Positions 12,031 to 24,685 of a stretch of DNA of 64,000 nucleotides are shown here, piece by piece. This DNA is from Symbiodinium natans (Eukaryota > Sar > Dinophyceae > Suessiales > Symbiodiniaceae). The position numbers and the translations under genes were made by a program. The notes under the pieces are model-generated. The model had not been told where the DNA came from and did not search any database. It worked only from the letters and a program-made list of their open reading frames with translations. The first letter of the stretch is position 1; each line of letters begins with the position of its first letter. Where the stretch lies: positions 92,501 to 156,500 of the forward strand of contig CAJNDS010000333.1 in assembly GCA_905221605.1 (NCBI GenBank). The letters run 5' to 3'.

Positions 12031-13653
12031 ACACATTTCTTCGGACATCTTCCGCATAATTTGCTGTTCTTCCGAAATCTGCTTCATTTTTCTTTTATAT
12101 TCTTTTTTCTTCGAAAAATTGCTGAAGCATGTACATGTCTGCCAAACTCTGCTGGGCTTTTTGGGACCTCCTGAGAAGTACCCCTGCTGAGAAGTACCCC
12201 CCAACCGCATGAATCACCCCACCTGAAGCTGGCTCGGCTACGGCCACATCGTGCCATGTAGGGCAGTAGTAGGGCAGTCTTATGCCCTCGTTCTTTCGAT
12301 GGGATGGGTTGTGCGTGGATCTCGGACGGATTTAGACGGCGTGTCCTGTGAACTCCTTCGATCTCGTCACGATAAGTCATTGAGGCTTGTGGGTCGTCTT
12401 GACATCGCCCCGATGGAGAGGTCTTCCCTGCACTTCTTAGCAGCTGTTTCCCTGCTCTCTCATGTTGGGTCAGGGTCGCACACGTGTCGCATTCGTGGCT
12501 GCTCAGTGGATTGAGACATTGAGACCTCTGATTGCTTTGCGGCCAACACGACAGCCAGCGCATGTTTAGTAGGGGCATGTAGGGGCTCAGCTTGCTGGCT
12601 AGGCGCTGCCTCGCCACCAGTCAGCCTGCTCAGAATCGCATTTTTTGAGTGGGTGTTTGACTGACCGCGTGAGGACGCATCGGTTTGCTTCATATGTCTT
12701 CATGCATTGAGGAAGTACCGGTGATGATGCAAACGCCATCAGTGTCTGACTGGAGGACCGCTACGGTTCTGTAACCTCTTCTCCGATGTGAAGGGGACGG
12801 TAAAACAATGCCAATTGAATGCCTGCCTGCGATTGGGCCAGGAAGCCATCGGCAACGAAGAGAGAAAATTGCCCACCAGGCTGTTGCGCATCCTTCCTCC
12901 CTCACTGATTGCATGTCCTGTAGCAATTGCGACGGTTCCAGGCTCAGACTTTGTTCCTTTGGGGTTTCAAAGTGGCCTTCGCGGTTTGTCGTCCTCCGCC
13001 GAGCATCGGGGCGGCGTGATATCGGATGACCTCAGCATGTTCTTCCTTGCTGGATGGTGCTGCTTTGCTGGCAGTTTTCCTTTGCACAGGTTCGTCAATG
13101 TCCACACAAGCCGGAGGCTGACAGCAACATGGATTGCCAAGTCTTAACCCCTTCGAGTGAAGGCTTGTGCCTTGTCAGGAAGTCATGTGCCAGGCTGTTC
13201 ATGCAACTTCGGCTTCTCTGGCCGATTGGACTGGGATGCTTCTCAAGGCTGGGATGGTCGGCATCTGTCATTCAAATGATTAGGGCTGAAGGCTTCAGTG
13301 TCCAAGCAACATGTCCTAGTTTTGTTTGACTTCGATAGGCAAGTATTCTGGTGCTTGCACGCGAACTCCCTGTCCAAACGGCACAATGACGGGAAAGTAT
13401 GCAGGTGCCCCTCGGCAGCACATGCTCGTTGCACCCAAACGACGACAAGTCGCCATAAATGGATCAAGGAATGCAGTTGTCAGCCTCCACATGTTGGGCA
13501 CATCGTTTGGAGGCAGCTTCTTCCTGCTTGTGCCAACCCTGTGCATGAGTGGTCAATGCTTGCAGGCGAGCGGAGAGCACAGGCTCGCTGTCCTTCAAAT
13601 GAATCGCTGTCCTTTCAACCATGCAGTTATGATCCGTGCTGTACTGGGTGTTG

Positions 13654-13697
13654 CCTGATGTTCACCTGATGTTCACCTGATGTTCACCTGATGTTCA
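13654..13697. repeat. 11-bp minisatellite, CCTGATGTTCA x4
   Basis: Four perfect tandem copies of CCTGATGTTCA. Confidence 0.95.
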
Positions 13698-15264
13698 CCG
13701 TGTTGGGCGCAGATGGAAAGACTGCCATCGGAGCTGCGACCTCGGCCGTTGAGACGATCAACCGACATTCACAAGACTCAGACATACTCACACATACTCA
13801 CACCAGACAGTGCAATGATGACGCATTGCTGCTTTGAGGATGCAGCCTTCGTTGGAGACTGTAAGCTTGTCCCGTGTCCTGACGGATCATCACGTGCAGC
13901 GGTGGGAAGCTCGGTACAGGCTTCAGGCCTCATCAGGCCTCAAGGTGCACTCAGAACCTCAGAGCTTCAACTAAGACTTTCCAAGACTGCGAGCAATAGC
14001 CCTGTCATGCTCATCTTGCTCATCGTTGATGAGGACTGGGTAGATCACCAGTTGCGACGTCCGCAATGCCACTGCCATGCTGGCAAGGACTCTGGCTGCT
14101 TCAGATGGAAAGCACGTCCGCGCAATCATCTTACCGCTCAAAGCACGAAGTAGTAGAACAAGCTTTGCACTCGTGAAAAGACTGCATTAAACCGATCCAT
14201 ATCCGATCCATGCCACGCGGAGAAGCAATGGGGTCTCTGAATTCCTGCAGAACGCCAGTCGCCGATACAAGCTACCCATAGCAAACTATTCAACAGATCT
14301 TGCACAGGCAGCAAGATTGTTGTTTCTCCACACTCGGTTTGCATCCACATATCATTGGCTTCCAAAAAAGTTTTGGGTGAGAAGGTCAGATCACGGCTGC
14401 ATTTATACAGTGGGCGCGAAATTTGGGGCATGAAGCCTCGGAGTGAGTTTTGAGATGTTTTGAGCCTGAAGTGACGGTTCAATGTGCGAAGAAAGCATCG
14501 GTGAAGCACCATGCTATACATGCACAAGGGCCTGGCCGACACTGTCCAGGCGCGTAAACTTGCAAAACCGCGAAAATGTTGCCATGGTCACCTGTGTGTC
14601 TCAAGGGCGGTATGTTTTGTTTTGCACAAGCAACACGGCAGTAGACAACAGCGCAGCTCAAGGTCAACATGTCAGAGAAACATATCTGAGAAGGGGAGGG
14701 GAGGGAGGGGGAGGGGGGAGGGGGGAGGGCAGGGGCCTAACTCCGGAACAATCGACGGATTTCTGCCCACTTGTCATGGTACCGCTTGGCTGGTGGATTG
14801 TGGTGCAAGAGGAACATGGAGATACAGCAATCGTTCGAGTAGGATGGGTGTCGGGTCGGTCCGAAACGAACCTGGGTCGGCCAGTCATCTGCGATGATTG
14901 CAATGTAGGTCGGAGGATTTCTCTGGCACCCAAACATCAATCGATATTCTGGCAGCGTTCTGAGTTGACAGAACAACAGGGACACCCATGCTTCCTATTC
15001 CTGTGGCCCCGATACAAGGTCAATGCATTGACGAGAATCCTTGTGCTCCTGGTCATGCCGGAGCTCGGATGGTCGGCTTTGCCAGCCCTGATGCAGAGAA
15101 GGCAGCCACTCTCTTCACAACGCACAATAGATTATGCCATTCTGCAGTAGTATGCAATAGGACCAATAGGACCATGTAGGACCCAAGCCCAGGGCCCAAG
15201 CCCAAGATGAGCTATTCAGTGGTTCAAAGTAGATACTATAGATAGGTTCATCTTCTTTACCCAA

Positions 15265-15288
15265 ACGGTAGCCATCTTGGTTTTTCAG
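15265..15288 (+). other. spliced-leader-like sequence
   Basis: ACGGTAGCCATCTTGG matches 14 of the first 16 positions of the dinoflagellate trans-spliced leader consensus (DCCGTAGCCATTTTGG...) and is followed by TTTTTCAG. Relict leaders are known at the 5' ends of dinoflagellate genes copied back from mRNA. I see no clear coding exon directly downstream, so this may be chance. Confidence 0.3.
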
Positions 15289-15867
15289 TGATTTCGTGAG
15301 TTGCGTGTGGCAAAAAGTAGTGCCGGCTATGCTCCGCCTGCATTGCAGAGGTCCGCATGCTTGGCAAGTGCGAGCGTGTGGCATGTCCGCAGCATGCTGA
15401 TATTGATGAGCCACGGGCTTGGTCTCGCGTTGTTGCGAGCTGTGATTCTACGCGAATCCTATGAGTACACGCTCAAATGTCATGCGACAAGCACTTTGCC
15501 ATCGCTAACCCTTTAGACTTAGGACTGGCCTGTGTCACTGTCAGCTTGAAGCTCGGACGCAGAGCCTTCAGACCACTTCAGACATCGCTTCTCCGCGTCT
15601 CCGCGTGTCACTCAGAGGCCGCCGTACAATGGTACGCGGATCACGTGGAACGCCACGCTGCTGACATATTCTGGCGAGCACTTTGCTTGCACTTCTCGAT
15701 GACTCGTCTGGTATAAGTTTGGAGCTAGCTTGTCCGCCTCGGCAAGCGAAGCTTCCCAGCTCTGCTGAAGTCTTCTGATGGTCGGGAACAAGGGGCTCCA
15801 AATCGAGCTCATTGGGTATGTTTGACTTGTAGGGCCTTCTGAAAGGGCCAAAAAACGGCTCTATTTA

Positions 15868-16128
15868 GTGTTGGACCGGACTTGTTTGGTGTGTCCCCCC
15901 CACCCCCCCGCCCTGCCCCACGAACAGTCGCAGTTCTTTACGCGGTTCTTGAACTTGGATTATTTATTGTATGATATGAAAAGGCATGAACTTATATCAA
16001 TTTATCAGGGAGGCCCGGCAATTGAATTTAAAGGCGCGCCACACGAAATATTCTTTCGACACCTGGAAGACTTGACTTTTTTGCGGACTCCACCGGGCAC
16101 CCCCAAACAGACACATGGGCCTGGATAG
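15868..16128 (+). CDS. AT-rich open frame, unidentified
   Basis: An open frame contains FLNLDYLLYDMKRHELISIY and later GGPAIEFKGAP and FFRHLEDLTFL. Its codons are far more AT-rich than the identified genes, and the island is bounded by C-rich runs on both sides (15895-15913 and 16165-16187). No family is recognised. It may be an exon fragment, a transferred sequence or a chance frame. Confidence 0.25.
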   Translation: MLDRTCLVCPPHPPALPHEQSQFFTRFLNLDYLLYDMKRHELISIYQGGPAIEFKGAPHEIFFRHLEDLTFLRTPPGTPKQTHGPG

Positions 16129-16499
16129 CCCAGCAAACGTGGCTTTTTTTGTGTTTTTTTGAGGGCCCCCCCGCCCCCCCCCCCCCCTTCTAAACAGGGA
16201 ACATTAAGAGGCCAAGGTCACCTTACTGCTTGCAGACATTCCATTTCTCAAGTGCCCCTTCTGGGGGGCAACAGCCCACAATCAGGTGTTCACCCGATTT
16301 CCATTGTCCGCCTCACGCCGCCGGGGGCTTTCTCATGCTTTCTCCTGCCATGCCAAACCGCAGCAAAAACCATAGCAACCCAGTCGGCTTGCGATTCCAC
16401 GCCCGGGATATTCCTGCGCTTCATGGCTTCATGCGCTTGAGGTTTACCAAACCGTGGACCTGACCATCATCAAGACACGCCTGGCCTGCGCTTGTCGCG

Positions 16500-17865
16500 A
16501 TGGCTACGCAAGACACTAAGAAACAAGTTGGCACACGATCACATGGTGCCGTTCGCTATCTCAAGCCATGGTCTCGGGCCACGCCAGTGTCTGACGAGGC
16601 TGGCGGCCACATGTCCTGGGATGCTTGGGGAAATCGTGTTTGGCATGGTTCCATCCTCAGGCTACCGCTTGCCCATGTTCGTTGTGGCTCACAGTGACTC
16701 GCAGTTGCTGCCCCCTTTTGAAAACTGAGAGGTGAGTGCCGGTTGGTCGCTTGTCCACCGGGTGCGCAGAGACACATGGACGGTCTTTGCCATTGCCGGC
16801 AACCTGAGCGGCTCTTTTGTACGGTGAGTGTGCCGTCTTTGTTCGATTTGTTCGAGAGATCCAGGCCACAATTCTGACCATTCTTCAGTGACGTGGGATG
16901 GATTGCGTGGCATATATGCAGGCACGCGGCTGAGCTTGGCTGCATTGCTGCATAGTTGGGCCCTACGGCCAGTGTGCCCATGTCTTCCAGCTAAGGCCAT
17001 TGCACGCAGGGGCATACGACGAGCAAGCCGAAGCAAACAATGGAAGGCAAGGATGCCAAGCGACCCAGTCTTCGGGAGGGAAGCATTGGCAGAGACACTG
17101 GAGCCCATGATCGCCCGAAGCGGCACCAGTCAGCAATTTCGGGCGGGGCCCACGGCTCGGCTTCCGAGAACGAAAGCCTTGAAAGCCTCTCATCTGCTGC
17201 GCACCTTGCATCTGCAAAGCATTCGGTGCGAAGCTCCAAGAAGGCCAATGTGGAGAAAACCTTGACCAACATTGCGAAGTTAACAATTTCAACATCGTGC
17301 GTGAAGCTTTTGCTGTGTTTTTCTGATTTTCACCCTGAGGATGGTGGCCAGGAGCATGAGGGTAACCGTGGGCAACATGGGCAACAGACTCCGGGCCGGC
17401 ACAACAAGTATGCCCAGAAGGCCGAAGCCTTCGCAATGCAGCATGCCAGCAATGCAAGACTAATGCAAGCAATCGACCCTTGGATGAGCCCGGAGGTTCC
17501 CACAAAGGGAGCAGCGCTCTTTTTTCATGCCTTCTGGCATCCCATCAGAACCTTTGCTGAGCCTCTTCTGAGGTTCGTCTAAAGTGGCTTGCTCTCTTTA
17601 ATACATGCTGTGCAATTTGCCCACAGACTATGCCCTCTCGAGGCATTCCAGCACATGTCGGATCTAAGGTTGCCGCGGGCCTGTACAATTAACTTCTGCC
17701 TCGTCTCATCCGCGGCAGCATGAAAGCGGGAGCGACGCCACGTGCGGCGAGAGCCTCAGAGCCACAAATGGACCCCAAGGGCCTCGGAGAGGACTTCCAG
17801 AACATTCCAAGCCTGCCAGGTCCTGGCCGCTGCCGGGACACGCGACTGCGCCCCAAGAGCTCAGC
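16500..17865 (+). CDS. unidentified protein, disordered, at least three exon candidates
   Basis: Candidate exons are 16500-16647 (ATG start, MATQDTKKQVGTRSHGAVRY, and later SWDAWGNRVWHG), 17028-17495 (MEGKDAKRPSLREGS..., a Ser/Ala/Lys-rich stretch, then YAQKAEAFAMQHASNARLMQ) and 17719-17865 (GLGEDFQNIPSLPGPG), which ends at a GTGAGT donor. An optional in-frame intron may lie at 17301-17339. Low-complexity composition suggests a largely disordered protein. No catalytic or binding motif is visible. Joining them as one gene is inferred from strand and spacing only. Confidence 0.45.
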
Positions 17866-18159
17866 GTGAGTCAAAGGATACTCGCGCGCGTGGAAAAGAC
17901 AGACAAAAGCAGAAGACGGCGGAGAGCTCTAGTGCTGTGCAGGAAGCAGCTGGGTCTCAGAGCTGAGCTTCGGCGGTTTGTGTCCAGAGGGGCGAGTACT
18001 AGTATTCGGTCTACCATGGAGATTGTAAAGCCTTAACGGTGACTTGCAGTACGATGAGTGTGCATGCTTCTTCCGTCACAAGAATGTCAATATTCTAGTG
18101 CCGGCGCCATGGGTGTTGACAAAACGGCAGCTCCAGAACGTTGACCTTTGATAAGTGTA

Positions 18160-18183
18160 CCCCCTCCCCCCCCCCCCCCCCCC
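18160..18183. repeat. poly-C tract
   Basis: A run of C interrupted by a single T. Confidence 0.9.
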
Positions 18184-18937
18184 AAAACAGAAAAGGGCCA
18201 AAATGACCTCAGCACTCGTAGTTTGAAGCCCAGAGCATGTTTGGCGCAGCTCAGCTTGGAGCTTCAGGTAGACATTCTTGACGGGGTCCCAAAAACAGCA
18301 ATCGATGGGGTGGGAGGAAAGGGGCTCAGCATTGTGTTTTTGTTTTGTCCTCGCGCCGCCCTGAGAAGTAGGGAGGCAGAACGACCGACCACATCTTTGA
18401 CGTTATTGTGTTTTTAACGACTTTACTGATTGACATGAATCCGACGCTCCGCTCCGTGCTGCGTTCCGCTGTGGTTTAATGAGGGGTCAGAAGGGTTTTG
18501 CAAGTTTAGGGTCAGGGGTTTCGATGGGTTTCGGGATTGAAAGTGTAGGTTTTGAAGGGTTTGGTTTCAAGGTATGCTGTTCCCAGATTTCGAACGGATT
18601 CTGAATTCGTGTTGCCTGTGACTGTGCGGTGATGTGCGGTGTTTGTCTTGAGAGGCATAGGTCAACATCAAAGAGTGGGACAGATGCACTCCTGCTGGAC
18701 ATGTCTTGATATTCTGCTTGGCTCAGTCGACAGACTTGCTGCAACTGGAAGCCTGTTGTGGGTACTTCGGTGCTTCCGGCATGGGGTGACAACGGCAGAG
18801 CCAACAAGGCGGAATCGGCCGAAGCTTTCCAGCGTAGCAAGTTGTTTCTGGACAGTTGTTGCGGCACTTTCGCTGAACCTCTGATTGTTGCCTTTTTGTT
18901 TGCAAAAACACGATAGCGCATAGCATTTTCCGAAGCA

Positions 18938-19040
18938 TTGGCATAGCATGGCATAGCATGGCATAACCTGGCATAGCATGGCTCAGGCTCAGAATGGGCT
19001 CTGTGCGAGCACTGCATGGCCTGCATGGCCTGCATGGCCT
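18938..19040. repeat. two short minisatellites (10-bp and 9-bp units)
   Basis: Tandem GGCATAGCAT units (18938-18982, one copy altered) are followed by tandem CTGCATGGC units (19012-19040). Confidence 0.85.
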
Positions 19041-20855
19041 GGGCAGCAGTTTCTATGTCGACTGTGATGCCTTCAACAATGCGGTTACCGCATCAAGACG
19101 CGGCAGTGAAACTTTTCTTGAAGAAGAAGGGCTAGGGACTCAGACTTGGGCGACAGAAAGGCTGCTCTGCACGCGATTCTTTCATCATGCACAGGCAGAA
19201 GCTTCGGTTAAACTTGCTGTCGGGGGCTAAGATGGTTCAGTTCAGGGGAACAGGTACGACCGCCGCTCGTCTCTGCATGTCTTATGTGGCATCTGTGTTA
19301 TGAGTATAATGAGGCATGATGCGGGGCACTGTTGTGCAGCTCTTTTGCGGCGCCGAGGCGTCAACTTGACAACTCTCCCGACAAGGCTGGAAGAGTTGCT
19401 GTGACTCTGCGTAGCATCCACCTATTCTACTTATTCTACTTGTGTGAATCTTTCCCCGTCGGAATCGCAAGCGAAGCATTCTGGATCCATTGGCCATTGT
19501 CTGCTGTGAATGCAAGTCTGTGAAAGGTCGGTGCTGGAGAACCATACCAGTCTGGGCCACAGATGCCACCAGGCAATACTGTACGTCGTACGTGTCATCA
19601 ACATTCGGAATTCAAGTCGTACATAGGACGCTGGGGCACAGACGCACGGGCCAAAAAGCAGAGGCAGGCAGGACAGTGGATGAGGAGAAAGCACCGTATA
19701 TAAATACCAAGATCTCGGCGGCAGACCCCAAGGAAACACATCCACTGGCAATTTTTTGCAATGTGGCCGAATCATGGTAGTTGCTGGTGTCGAAAGCGCA
19801 CGAAGAAGGGTGTTTTGTTCGTTTCGTCTATACCTACATCACGATGTCTTCGGCACTCGGGCCTCGCACGTTTTGACTGCGGAGAAGCAAAGAACGGAAC
19901 CCGGGCTTCCGTGCTTCCGTGCTCGTTTCCTCACAAGATCTCACAAGTGGAATCTGCGCTGATCTGTTGGCAATGATTGGCATGGCCAACGTTGTCAATT
20001 TACCCGGCGTCCGAACTCAAAGTGCCAGCTTCGATAGGCTCTGGATTTGCCAGACACTGTGTGCTCCAAGCTCCTTCGTCGCTGAGGTCCCTGAGGATGG
20101 TGGATCTCAATCATGCAGCCAAATGGTGCCACAAAGCGTGGAGAAGTGGAATGTTGATCTGTCAGAGAGTAATAAGCTTGTGAGTTCCCAGGTGCGCAGA
20201 TGATCCCAAGTGTACGGGCTTGTGTTTCAGCTCGGAAAACGGCTGGGCGCGTCCCATCCTGAGACTCTGAATGTCGATGTCGCAGATCAGTGGTTGGGCA
20301 GGTTTGGCACGGCCGTGTCACAGACGCTGCTTTTCAACAGCATGCAAGTTCCAATCAGGTTACTACCATCACCCGATTCAGGAGTACACGTTCCGTTCAC
20401 AGCGCAGGGCAGAAGTTATGTGTTAAGTTTGCGTGCATGATGCGAGTTCATGGCACTCGTGGACGCTGCGCTCTGAGGGCAGACGCTGGCGGAGCCAAAG
20501 GCTGGGCCAGAGCCTCGGGGTCCAGGAGAATGAGCCGCACGCGAATACAGCTTCAGTACAGCTTCTGACCTTAAGGCATAAGTGAATGTCGCAGTTGAAG
20601 GTACCCCTGAGTATCAGGGACCTAATGACCTATAGCCTATAACTGATGGCCGTGTCCCATTGTTGAGTCTCAATCGTCTTTCCGGTTCATGCACGAAAAT
20701 GATCGAAAATGTATTTGCCGAGCCAACGCATCTGCTCTTAAAGATGTTTGGTTGCGTCTCAGGTCTGCCTCTCTCTGAAGGGAGTGGGCCCAACGGGAAC
20801 TGGCATGCGCGCAGAGATGAGGCGGGCAATGGTGGTGCGCATTGCTCTCCTTGAG

Positions 20856-20956
20856 GGGGCAGTGACAGTGCTGGTGGTGATGGTAGCGGTGGTGGCGGTC
20901 GTGGCGGTCGTGGTGGTCGTGGTGGCAGGGGTTTGGGCCAGGCCAAAACGGCGTGA
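20856..20956 (+). CDS. possible RGG-box C-terminal exon
   Basis: After the acceptor TCCTTGAG an open frame encodes GGSDSAGGDGSG, then a GGRGGRGGRGGRG run, then LGQAKTA and stop TGA (20954-20956). Arg-Gly-Gly boxes are typical of RNA-binding and nucleolar proteins. Upstream exons were not identified. The same DNA gives a proline-rich frame on the - strand, so this may be only a GGT/GGC microsatellite. Confidence 0.35.
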
Positions 20957-21203
20957 TTTCACTTTCCTTGTGGTGCTGGGCACCAAATGCCGGAGCTGGA
21001 CCGTGCTGGGGTTTTTATTTTGAGAATATTCATTTTTGCTGCTAGTCTGCCATGCACCCAGGAGTATCTGATAAAGAGGCGAGGCTGTGACTGCGTCTTC
21101 GCAGAATGTAAGAGATAAACACAAAAATGAATTCAACCAGTCGCAGGGGAAGGCTCAGAGCCGGAGAGTGTGCTCCAATCAGGGCGGCGGCAGCTGCGCG
21201 CAG

Positions 21204-21479
21204 CCCGATGTTCCCTACTTTTTGAGAGTTGAAGTCAAAAGGACCATGCAACGTTAGTATGCCTCCAAGGCCGCTGACTGTGCCATCCGAAGAGCAACGA
21301 AGGTGAGTCGTTCGGAAGTACCTACTTCCCTCAACGCCGTGCAGGATTTGTTGCTAGAGGTACGAGATTTTGAACGCCACACCCTCATCGCCTCCTTGAA
21401 TGATCGCTCCGGCATGGTGGTCACTGGTAGGAGGAGGGACCGGCGCAGCACCCACGCAGACATAGATGGGAGCCGGTAG
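21204..21479 (+). CDS. unidentified 3' exons
   Basis: Three stretches fit together: 21204 to about 21252 (PDVPYFLRVEVKRTMQR), 21258-21302 (YASKAADCAIRRATK, ending at a GTGAGT donor) and 21345-21479 (DLLLEVRDFERHTLIASL... to stop TAG), joined across a 42-base intron (21303-21344). An in-frame TAG at 21255-21257 separates the first two, so that junction is unresolved. No family is recognised. Confidence 0.4.
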
Positions 21480-21917
21480 TGTCAAGCGCAGTTTGGGCGG
21501 AAGTTCGGCTGCACGCGTGGAGTGGCGGCTTGGGCTCTCGGACATCACCCGAATAGGCATCCCGAGTCTAGGGCAAAACGAGCTTGGTGTGAGTTAGTTT
21601 CCTGTTCATCTTTCTCAGCCTGTAATGCAATGCCTAGCCCCTATATTATCAGTGGGGCCTAGGGGCCGGGGCTGTTGCTTTCACGGTGCCTAAGAGGGAG
21701 CTCGAGCAAGCGGTTGTCGCGCACACAGTTGGCAGGCCATGCTTTCGCAGCCTGGAGGCTGGCAGTGCCACCAGAGATCTTTCGGATATACATGCTCTGA
21801 CTCCAGGAAGTCAGCGGTGGAGCCTGGCTACCATCAAAGGCCGTGCATCATTTTGCCACGCCGCAAAGCAGGAGTCCGATCAAAGCATCAAAGGTCTTGC
21901 CATGTCTTCGCGTGCAG

Positions 21918-22550
21918 GTGCCGAAAGATGAGCTTTGGCTTCCCGATGGAAGCATTCTGCCCTTGCGCGTGCATCCAACTTCCAGCAACATGGGACATCA
22001 AGCCAAAGCCCTGGCTTCTCAGCTGGCTCAGCTGCCGTGTCTTGACATATGCGGTACATGCGGTACCTTCCAAAGGTTTTTCGACAGAAGCTCCTTGTCT
22101 CATCTCCGGTAGGGCAAAACCGTTCCATGAAGCACCGACCGGCAAATCCCATCTGCAGCTACTCCGGAGTCGACGAAATGTCCAAGTCTTGTCATTCACT
22201 TCTCCACGCCTTGCCATGATTCAAAAGCTTCACGTCTCGCACCGTTTTTGGGGCAAGTTCTGTCCTTCGTACCAACGCGCTGCATCCGAAGCACGGTGTC
22301 GGCACCTGTGACAGTACAAGCAGCGCCAAAGAATTCGCCAATGGAGTCAACAAGTTGCGTAATGAGAAGCAGCACAAGAAGATCAAGAAGGCTTTGGCGA
22401 GAGAATGGTCAGGTGAGCGGCTCGTGAGGTGTAGCCACAGACAGAAGGCTCATGTAGTGAAGACGCCCGAGTGCCTCAGGTAGCTCCAAAGGTCTCGGAG
22501 AAGGGGCCAGTCCTGCAACTGTCAAAGCGTGGCCTGCAGCCCCGACCCTC
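21918..22550 (+). CDS. unidentified exons
   Basis: Exon candidate 21918-22053 follows GTGCAG and reads VPKDELWLPDGSILPLRV, ending at a GTACATG donor. Exon candidate 22315-22412 reads AKEFANGVNKLRNEKQHKK and is Lys/Glu-rich and helical, ending at GTGAGC. Joining that to the acceptor at 22479 gives a short tail ending at TAA (22548-22550); another frame there is also open. No family is recognised and the two may belong to different genes. Confidence 0.4.
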
Positions 22551-23809
22551 TAAGCCTTCACGAGTCGGGATCAACACACCCGAGGACACCCCTCGTTTCA
22601 CTTTGCTCGACGAGACATGTTTGAACGACTGTGCAAATAGCACACTAAGCCCACAGTACGAACATGGCGCACGAGGCTGCAGATGGCCCATAAGATGCTG
22701 AATAAATCGCTGGAACCGACCGAAAGAAACATCCGATAAAAACGATTGTTGAGGGGAGCACGCGACAATCGCGACCGTGCAACTGAAAAACTGCGTGTTT
22801 GCATGCCGCCTGGGGTTGTTGATGGTCCTACAGTATGAACATCAGGACCCTGGTACCTGTATTTGCTTTAAATAAGTGTGAGCTGAACAGCATTGTACAA
22901 ATTGTCCCGAAAGTGCGGCGTGAGGGGAGGGGAAGCAGTTCTCAGAAAGCAATTTCAGGACTCGAAAAGTCTATTTGATTAGGTGATTAGGGGAAAGTCC
23001 GACACACAAGTAGATCTGATGTTGATTGCAGTTCATGCAGGCAGACGATACGCAACAAAGCGTGCAAAAAGGACAGTGCAATCAGTTGTTCCAAACATGG
23101 CTTATGATCTCCCATACAGGTGATGTCACTCTTCGCATGGACAAGTACCCAGTGGTTGGTCCACGTTTTTAAGAAGTTGTGGTGAGGCCCAGATGAACGC
23201 CGAGGTTCCTCTTGGTGAGCAGTTGCTGACTTTGCAAGATGGTCAATTGTTTTTCGAATGTGCTGTTCCGAGCTGATCGTCCTCGACTTCAGGCGCTGGT
23301 CTTCTTTGCCGCCGCATGTTCAGTCGAACGAGCTTCGTCTTCGAGGTGCGCACATGCATGACCATGAGTGAAGGAGTTGCGATCCTTTGGCAGGAAGCCG
23401 CGTGAGCTGGGCGCTTTTCTGTGAGCCACCGCTCCAACAGCAGAAAGCAGATTGCAGTAGCAGTAGCCCATACACCTCCATGCAGAGCTCGTAGCTTACG
23501 TGGCGGAGCCGGAGTCCCACGGCGCAGAAGCTGAAAGAGTCGCACTGAGACCTCTGCAGCTCCACCGATCCTCCTGTCCTCTCCCTCCTTTCTTCCCTTT
23601 CGCTGTGTTTGGCCCCTGTCATTCGCTTTCAGACATGCTTTCACAGAGGGCACAAGAGTGCTGCGAGTTCTGCCCAAGTTAGCTATGTGCAGCTGAAGCC
23701 TGTGGTATCCTGTGGTGCTGGAGTGCCTCGTTCGGCCTCAACACTCGTGCGCAGTCAAGTAGTTGTTGACTGCAGAACATTGCGGAGCGTGATCGAACCT
23801 CCTTGACCA

Positions 23810-23944
23810 ATGGATGAGGCAGTAGAGGGTTTAGTCGAACCCAGCTTGGCATGTGAGGTGCTTGATTCCAGCATGGGTCTCCTTCGCTGCAAGAAGAATG
23901 CAAGAACACTTCGCTCGGCTAGTCCAGGTGTAGCCAATGTGTAA
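23810..23944 (+). CDS. short open frame, unidentified
   Basis: An ATG-initiated frame of 44 codons (MDEAVEGLVEPSLACEVLD...) runs to TAA. Protein-like composition and + strand favour an exon, but an alternative - strand frame covers the same bases. No family is recognised. Confidence 0.28.
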   Translation: MDEAVEGLVEPSLACEVLDSSMGLLRCKKNARTLRSASPGVANV

Positions 23945-24685
23945 AACGATTCGAGGTGTTCCCAGCCAGGGCCAGATTCGAGCGGCGAAGGCGGCGCAGC
24001 AGTCGCAAAGTTCAAGTGCCGAAGTTGAAAAGTTGAAAGCTGAAAGCTGTAGGGTGCTTTCTGGTGTTGTCTATTGAATGTCTAATCCAGCTGGCAGAGG
24101 TCGAAGCTCGGGCTGCGGCCAATAAGACTGGGAGGCTGTTCTCGCAAATACGATCGGCTTCGCAGTCGGGTTCATCTCTCTGCAAAGACGACAGAGTTCT
24201 CTAATTTTGAATGGAGGCATCGTCAGATACTAACGAAGAAGAAGCCCAGAGCCCAGAGGAACTGCGCAATTTGGCAACTTTTCAACGTCTTTAGATCCCA
24301 GGTTGAAGCGTGAGAGGACCCTGCTCCGGCATGAGATGCAACCGTGCGCCTGCAAAATATCCAACCTAGTTAATCCAATCTTCAACTTGCGCAGTGGATG
24401 GTTTATTTGGGTTTCTTCAAATGGCTCTTCCGTGGTGTCACCCTGCTCCTGCAGGAACCAAGCCAGGAATGCCAAGAAGAGCCAAGTGTCACTGCCAACG
24501 GCTCATGCAAAATTGTGGACAGATGCAATTGATTGGAATGACACTCATTGCATACGAGGCCTGAACGAGGCCGAGCAGAGGCCGCACAGAGTTTGCCGCA
24601 CAGAGTTTGCCTCGCCGACCAGGTTTGCATCAAACGGCTACTTACCAAGACGAAGGAAAAGGGTTAAAGTGTTACGGCAGGGCTT

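Larger units (their letters stand above)
10390..12240. other. satellite-rich stretch without recognised gene
   Basis: This region is dominated by simple and degenerate repeats built on TTCTTCCGA / GAAGAATTC-type words, listed separately. The long open frames that cross it on both strands (EFRRIPKNS... on +, FFGILRNSS... on -) come from the 10-base repeat and are not credible genes. Confidence 0.6.
12250..16490. other. unassigned region
   Basis: Several open frames of 70-150 codons occur on both strands but none shows a recognisable motif. I could not separate real exons from chance frames, apart from the items listed individually. Confidence 0.3.

Noticed and set aside
20614-20946. Proline-rich - strand protein
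   Set aside because: It is the reverse frame of the GGT/GGC run; the + frame with an acceptor and an RGG pattern is the better, though still weak, reading.
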